DNA from: Cristatella mucedo
Taxonomy: Eukaryota > Bryozoa > Phylactolaemata > Cristatellidae
Reading direction: 5' to 3'
Length of the DNA stretch: 64,000 nt
Assembly (NCBI GenBank): GCA_009760855.2
Contig: WPIO01000004.1
Coordinates: 11,303,501 to 11,367,500, forward strand
The notes below the pieces were generated by a model. That model ran no database searches. It saw only the letters and a list, made by a program, of their open reading frames with translations, and had not been told where the DNA came from. This document shows, piece by piece, positions 48,201 to 56,464 of the stretch. The translations under genes were made by a program, and so were the position numbers. Positions within the stretch are counted from its first letter, which is position 1. Each line of letters opens with the position of its first letter.

Positions 48201-51200
48201 TACATTCAAACATTTCTACTGCTCATGCATCCATGATAGGTCTTGGAATTTTACAAAGCTAAATTAAATCATAGTAATAATAATCATAAATTTGTATAGC
48301 ACTCTAAGAGAACCTAATCTCTTTCTAGGCACTTTACATATTCTGTAAAGAAAGCAAGATCAAATGATTAGTGGTAACATGCACAATGTCATCAAGCATG
48401 ACATGGCTAGAGGTGACATGCACAGTTTCAACATGTAAAACATGATTAGTGGTAGCATGCACAGTGTCAGCACCAAAAAGCATGCCAAGGAAAAATCACA
48501 ATGACACACCAAATGCTGTGATAAATTGATGCATTTTAAGCTTCTTCTTAAGTGTCGTCAAGTCATGGGATGTCGTGACGTCAGTTTGGAGTGAGTTCGA
48601 GGCTTTGGAGCATAGAAACTAAAGGGATGGCCTCCAAAGGCTTGAGGTTCATACAAGGTATATCTATAAGATTTTAAGTCAAAAGAGCAGGTGGTACGAT
48701 GTGTTGTCTGAAGGGGGGGTGGATTTTGATAGGTAGGCTTGAGCCAGAGAATGAAGGGACTTAAAAGTGTCTGACAGAACTTAGAAGTCGATGCGTTGCT
48801 TGATTAGAAGCCAGTGCAGGTCAGTGAGAAGTGGTGTGCTGTGGTAAGTTATGATACTTCAACTCACAACAGAGAATCCTAGCTGCAGAGATTTGCACCA
48901 ACGGTAAGTGCCCGATTGCAGAGGCCAGAACAGCAAGCAGTGAGTTACAGAAGTCAGGACGGGATGTCACAAATGCACGGCCCAAAGTGGATGTAGTATC
49001 AGAAAGCTCGAGTTTAAGCAATGTTACGCAGCCAAAAGTAAGCAGACGACTGCGGAGCTGATGTGGTCATTTAGTTAAAGGTCACTTTGGAACAGGACGC
49101 CTAGATTCCGGGCAGATTCAACAAGGGATATGCTGACAAAGCCATTTTGAGCGTTAAGCTTTCCAGTTTCTGAGTCACACTTGGTTTCCCCATGTCTACT
49201 AAGTCGATTTTATCGTCATTCAATTTGAGAAAGTTGGATGCCATCAATGTGCGGATGTAAAAAATAGCATATCCATCAATATCAAATGGCATCGAATTTC
49301 TTCTCATTGAAAGCACTACAATTCCCTATCTTAGTTGGATAAGCACAAATGAGAGCATTGCTTAATTCTTCTAATTTTTTGTTTCTTCTTCAATAACTGC
49401 CTGAGCTTTAAAAGGTTTATTTATGCAGAAGGCTGCATCCGTAGCAAGACATCGCTACGTATTGCAATTGCTAGCTCAAAATACAAGCTCTCTGGTTCCT
49501 TCAAGGCTGCTCTACACTAACTCTGCTATTCAGGCTGCCAAAGAATTATTTGCCATACTGGTTGAAATTAATATGGTCCCTAGATTGATTTTAAAGTCTA
49601 TGAAGTTTTAGGTACATGGCAGCTATGACAAAATGAAGTAGGCTCATGATTAATCAGTGAACTGTAAGTAAAACTCTTACTAGGATCATACAGCCTGCAG
49701 TGGATTAGCTCTTTTATACCTAGACGAACTCCTGCACCAATTTCAGCCTCCTTGTGCCCATGGGCCCTTTCAGGAGAATAGATTAGCTACCATTTTCATT
49801 CAGCTGTGGACTACTATCACTATCACTATCACAATAATCACTTGTTCTATGAGTCCTAGACTGTAGAAATCCCCCCAGTTCCAATGCAATTATATTTTCT
49901 CCCCTGATGCACATGCTGGCACTTCCTTTCCAGTTGTCCTATGCAGCTATGTCTAGACTACTTACGTTCTTTGCTGTACGCCTAACTCAGCTACGTTTTT
50001 CACCTTTTCTTTTCCTTTTTTTTTCATTTTTCCTTTTTTCGTTTTTCATCTCTTCCTTTCTTTGCTACGTAAGAGGAAGGCTGGTTGCTACTGTATGCCT
50101 ACATAAAGCAGCCTTTTTGCAGCTTAGGCATTGAGAGTGGTATACACAACTCTTCAGCATAACACCTACTTCATATGCTTGGTTTTTTGAAATTACAGAA
50201 CGAAATACATACTTAAAAGGAAACTGTAATCTACCAGCTTTCTTAGCTGACAGCACAGGCATCATTTGTAGAAGCAATCTTGCTTGAGAACCTCTGCCAA
50301 GTGAGAGTGAAATTCAGGAGCAGTAAAAGCTGTTCACTACAAGGAGTAAGAGGTTAAATTAGTATATAAGGCAACTTTGAAAGCTTTAAGAAGATTGCTT
50401 CTACAGCTATTCATCACGCTCGATCCCTGTCTAAGATTAGAGAATATCTACCACTGTGGCTTGCTAAAAAGTTAACTAGCCCCCTGGTTGGACTTGGCTG
50501 GACTAGTGCAATTCTGTGTTGGCTGGGCTAAAAAAAGATATTAAGCATCTACAGCTGGTGAAGAATATAGCTTCAAGGCAAACCGATAAATCCAGCAAAC
50601 CGATAAATCCCAGAGGTCCAGCCATGCATCTCCTCAGCTGAAGAAGCTGCAATAGTTCCCAGTAGATCAAAGGATACAGAGTATAAGTCTTACTCTGATC
50701 CACAAGGCCCACTGTGGCTTGGCTCCTTGATACCTAGCTGAACTGCTCAACCAGTTTCAGCCTCATCGTGCCTTAAGGTCCTCTATGGATAATAGATTAG
50801 CTGTTTTATTCTTTTGCCTGAAGACAATTGGAGACAGAAGCTTTTGATTTGCTGGTCCTAGGTATTGGAATTCACTTTAACAATGCACCGACATAGTCTC
50901 TCTTGCTGCCAACTGCAGCCTTTTCAGCCGGCTTGTGCTTCTAATTCCATGCTACTCCCGTCCTCGACCGTCTTCCTGATCCAGCCATGTTTCTCAGTAT
51001 CTTTTTGTTGTTTGAGAGAAAGTCTGTTGGCTACCACATGCATGTCGAAAGCCGCTTAGGCTTTGAACGTGCCACACAAAACTCCCCTGCATAACAGACG
51101 GGATACATTTCATTAGGTGCCAGGAGTCTTCCAATGGCTAATAGATGGACAGCATGCATGCACATCAAAAGACGGAACAGTCAAGTTTGGTTACTTTCAG

Positions 51201-54200
51201 TTATGTAACATTGCAAACATTTGGAGTTGACTAGAAAGGACACCACAGGCAAGCTTGTTGGTGCATGTGTGACATCCTACATAGACTTATCCAGTTTGCT
51301 ACTTTTAGGTCTTCCTGCACGTGCAATAAGACTGTTAAGGTTGGTGAAAAGCTAAAGCTAGGCTTTTCTGTTTCGAACGTTAAAACTGATACATTACATT
51401 AGCTTTGCTCCAATGAACCTAAAATCCTTTGGAGACCATGCTTTCAGTGTTTCTCACAGCATCTGCTCCATTCATGTGCATTTCCCTTTGTGACCTTATA
51501 TGTGCTGAAACTGGACATGTTGTCACTAACCAATTGGCATTCTTCCTTTCCAGCGTATCTAATGTACCTATACAGATATTTGGCTCTCAGGATGCCATAA
51601 AACATTTTTATCATTCTTATGATTAAATGTTATTGCTCGTGTCACGATTTACAGCCTGAAACATTTAAATTGATTTTTAATATGAGACGGACTTACAAGA
51701 TCATGGAGAACGAAGGCTGTTGTTCATCAAAAAGTGTTATCTCGCATCGCTCCAGTTGTTTTCCTGCTCGAGAGGTCAAAGTCTTTCGTCCACCGACCTA
51801 TACATGAATGTAAGGGTCACAAAATGAATTATACAATGGACAACCGATTAATATTAATGTATCTGCAAAGTCTCAGAACTCATAAAAAAGTGTATGAGCA
51901 ATACATAAGAGCTGCAAAATTCATTCGTAGTACTGATGTTTTGAGTTATGATGAAATGACACGAGTTTTTTTATGAGTTTTGCAGTTATGGTGGACGAAG
52001 TGACTTTTCTCGACACGTTGATCTTCTAACAAGGAGGTGATACCTCAGGGACCTAGGCACATATTCTTTTGTCTTTCTTGCTAAAGCACACGGACAGAAC
52101 ATGAGGTTCACATCGAGACAGCGACTGGTCCCGAATCAGAAGCTTAAGCCTGTCCAGAAAAGCCCTGCCGAACAAAAATCTGAGCAGAGATTAGTCCATA
52201 AACAACACTTCAGTACCAAAATTATACTGCTGTCATGTCATTGGACCAACCATCATGGTTGCCATGTTAGGGGCTAAATATAGGGACTAGTTAAAAAATA
52301 AACAGCAGCTTTCAGAAAACCGCTAGTACTCACCGACCGAACAGCAGCTGTGAAAGTAGCTAAAGAGTTGCAAAGGCGTTCTTTGTTAGCCAATAGTTCA
52401 GTTAGTGAATAACATGTATCTCCACTTCGTATGGGTCTCTGAAGCAAAGCTCTTAGTGCATCAGCATATGGACCGTCATAGATACTGACAGCAGAGTGAT
52501 GCTGGCCCACGGTTAAAGTGAAGTTGCTGGAACGGAGGAGGCATCAACAATTGTAAGCATTCGTTCTTGCTTTGCATCTAACTAATGGTTATCTTAAGTT
52601 ACATTTAACCCTTTTTTAACAAACTATGCTCATTTTTCTTGCTAATTTCAGAAAATGTACCGGGTCTCAGCTTTTGGGTAAGGTGTCTTTCAGGATTCAG
52701 GTCATGGGTTTGAGTCCTTCTGGAGTCATTTCCTTATTGCCCACTGCAAGCCGGAGTGACAGCTGATAAGGCTCTTTTGCCACTATGTACATTTGGCTGT
52801 TAAATCAGCTTACATGTAACCTACTCTTTTTAAATCCACGTGGTTTACTACTTTTATTATCAAGCAGCTAGCTTTTTTATTCAGCTTTTCTGACTCCGAT
52901 ATTAACAAAAACTGATTCCTGAGATCTCTACATCTTTGGGCCAAACCATGGACCTAGCAGTAATCCACAAACTGCCATCAAGAAGCAGGCTACTCACTTG
53001 CCAAACTTCAACTATTACAGATTCTGGACCAGGTGATCACATATTCGAATAAGTTAGGTATAGCCCAAAAATTAAATTAGCCAACAAATTTCTCAACTAA
53101 TTAGCATGAGGATATTGTTATTTAAAAAAGAAAATACCATACAATAAAAATAGAAGACAATTCAAGTCATTGCTTTTTTGGCTGTTCGTTTGTACACAAA
53201 CAGGTCTCGGTTACCCGGCACCCAATGCTCTTAGGTTTTCGCTTTGCAAATTCCTCTGGTCATCCCATTTAAGTCATAGAAATTTAGATGTCGTGGAGTG
53301 GTTTTTAATTGTTTATCAGTATGATAATTATTGGATCAGCAGTCCAGCCATGGTTCTGTGTGAGCTAGGTATTCAATGCCAGCCGATGCTACCTTTTTGA
53401 ATATAGCTACGTTGGTGTGTTATGAGATTTAGAACGGTAACTGAAAGTCAGTCGGTGATACACGGGCTTGGCCCACTGCTTGAGATGTTCACTTCGATTA
53501 AGGTCAAGGTAAATGTATTTGACGATTGAGGTCGTGGCCTCTAGCCCCGTGGCACATGTAAAGCATCTGAATTAAAATTAGGTTCTCTAAGGGTGCTATA
53601 CAACTGAATTATATTTATAGTCGTGTACAGAGTTCATGTAGCTAATAAAATGGTAAAAGATAATACCCACGTTCTTGATAGTGGTGTATCTGCCGAGTAG
53701 GCATATACAGTATTTGCTAAAAGCACTATCAATTTATTTGATTAATAAAAAAATTACTAAATTTTTTGCCTGGCTACAATTATCATCGTTCCTAAACAGA
53801 TCACTGAGATATGCTGCTTCTGAGGATTGGTTAAGCTATTCCATTCCAGGTATTGTAAGAATGTAGAGTTTTCTGGTTCAAGTCAATGGAAACAAATTAA
53901 TTTACCAAGCCCCATCGGATTTGCTGTCTCGCATTCAGGCTGTATGATCATGAATTTGTGTATTAGCTTGAACGGTTATTCGGAGCAGTCGTGGCGTTCT
54001 ATATCATTACCTCGATGTCCAAGGCTTGAAATCTCCGTCGTTAGCTGTCTTGACCGTGATTTGGGGGTTAGCGATCTGCACTAAGAGTAAAATATTGTGA
54101 ACTAAGCCTTGCAACTTCAAACAGCAAATAGGTTAGCAGATGAATGAAGATACACGGCAGCTTTAAACGCTCTTGTTAACCAAATGAAACATGCTATGCA

Positions 54201-56388
54201 AGATTAAATTAGTAGACTAAATCAGAGCTTGGACTTTCGCCCAGCCTTGACACACATAGAAAATGAGTGCTTTAAAACTACTTCAAAATCATCTGGAATA
54301 TACACTAGTTATCTAGCATAATTTATAACCTTTCCTAGCATTAAAAATATAAGATTATCACATAATTGCCAAAGCTACCAGCTTAAAGCAGCGAACAGCT
54401 TATCATAAATGAGGCTTAATTCCATGTTGCTCCGAAGTGAGGCTAGGTTCTCAAGGTAACGAACAGTGGCCAGTCTCCATGCAGGTGCTGAAGAACAGGG
54501 GTAGCCGACATACTTATTGATGAGGCTGAGAAGAACACAAGCGGTGATCAAAAACCACCGTGTGCAGAGATCGTGGGCAGGAAGAGGCTGCAGACTACAG
54601 AGAGCTCTAATGTGTATAAATCGACCTACTGCGTTCCGTCTGCCGAATCTGTTCAAGTGAGTTAAGCTGCAATGCTCCCAAAGCCTGGAAATCCCGCCCG
54701 ACCAGCGTCAGAACATCCCCTGACCTGACCACATTTAAAAGGAACCTAAAAACACACCTATTTAGGACAGCATTTAGTGGGTCCCTGTGATTCGTCCTTG
54801 ATGTGCTTATGCGTGCTGACACTGTGCATGCTGCCACTGACCACAATTGCATGCTGACCCTGTGCATGTCACCCCTAACCATATTATTCATTTCGTTTGT
54901 TTTTCAAGCATGATTTTACTTACCATTCAATTGCATTTCACTTTACAGCAAATGTAAAGCGCCTATAGAAAGATTAAGTTCTCTGAGGGCGCTTTATCAA
55001 GTGAATTATTATTATTATTATTATTGCAAGAATCCTGCTGTACCTGCTAAAGTGGTAAGAGGAAGCACTTTATCTGCACGACATGAGATATACATCCACA
55101 GGGAACCACTTCAATTAGGAAGCAAACTGTCAACGATAATCATTTAACCAACTAATAGCATATGATAATAGCAGTCAAGGCCAAGCTGTCGGCTGTGAGA
55201 AGCACCGAGCAAATGCCTTTTGTACGTGCCTTAATGGTACCAAAACGTGTCGAATCAGCTGTATTTACCAGCTACACAGTCCAATGTATTTTACAAGCAG
55301 GATAAGCAAAGGATAGCAGCTAGGCTGCGGTATATTCTACATGATGTCATCATATTATTAGATGCAATGCCAGACATCTAGGCATAATCGATGTGGAGTT
55401 CATCTGAGATATTATTAAAATTAACTGCTTATTGTACCCGGGATATTTTGTTCAAGTCAATGAGGCAAGTTTAAGGGAAGCTGAGTGTACAAACTATGAA
55501 TAATTAGCTAAATACAGTGAGTTTATTTCTACTCATGCTCGGAGAAACAAAAATATTCTTAGAAATAAGATAAATATATCACTTTCGGTTAAAGTTCAAA
55601 GTTCAGTCAAATTTGTCTTGCATATTTTGACAGATGTACAATTTATTAGGACAGGCTACCTATGGATGCAAGTAAAACAGCTGATATTTTAAATAGTACA
55701 AAAGCTAAAGAGAGAGTTTCAAAGTCAATCGAACAGCAGTTTTGGTACTATTTGCTTGTTGCTTACCCAAGTCGCCGATTGAGAAGGTACTGCTGAGGTC
55801 TTCCATGGAGGTTGGGTCTCCCCAGCAAGCTGCGTTGATGTAGTCAAGCTCGGAATCTCTTAAGGTCAGGTTAAGAATCGATCTCAGCTTGTTTGGATCT
55901 ACAAATTAAAGAAACAAGTCAGATAGCTGTTCTATTTGAATAGACGGGCCTTTGGGTAAGAAATCATTTGCAATTATCCAAAAAAATAAATAAATCGGTA
56001 GCAAACATGCATGCAAGAGTCCGGGCCAGTTAAGTGTCCGGCATTCGGTTGACAGGAAGTATGTGCTTGGTTAATCTTTATATTTCGAAGAATTTTTATT
56101 TTTTAAGCTCATACTATTGAAGTCTATTTCTTCAAATTTTATCTAATGGGTGAGGACATATTACCGATAACTTACCCACGAAAGCCGATTGCTAAGGCAT
56201 CAATTTTGATGGCTTTTACACAGATCTGCTAGGTCTAATAGATTCTCAGATGTCACATTTGTTGAGATTAACTCAAGTTCCATAATATATAAAAGGATAA
56301 AAGAATTACCAGACAATTTTCACCTTTATTGTTCATACCATACAGTCATGCATTGAAACAGTTGCCAAGGCTAAGCGATGCTCGTGCA

Positions 56389-56464
<76 letters not shown>

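Noticed and set aside
52060-52140. Minus-strand stretch reading RCEPHVLSV as a MEIOB exon
   Set aside because: It resembles the human RCEV block only superficially, has a stop and no fitting phase. Exon 51797-51697 (RCEITLFDE) is the true match.
52998-53023. 26-base microexon of MEIOB reading SVIVEVWQ
   Set aside because: It has AG/GT borders and fits phase 1, but it leaves no partner for the following segment. Exon 54080-54011 covers the same human region with much better similarity and correct phases.
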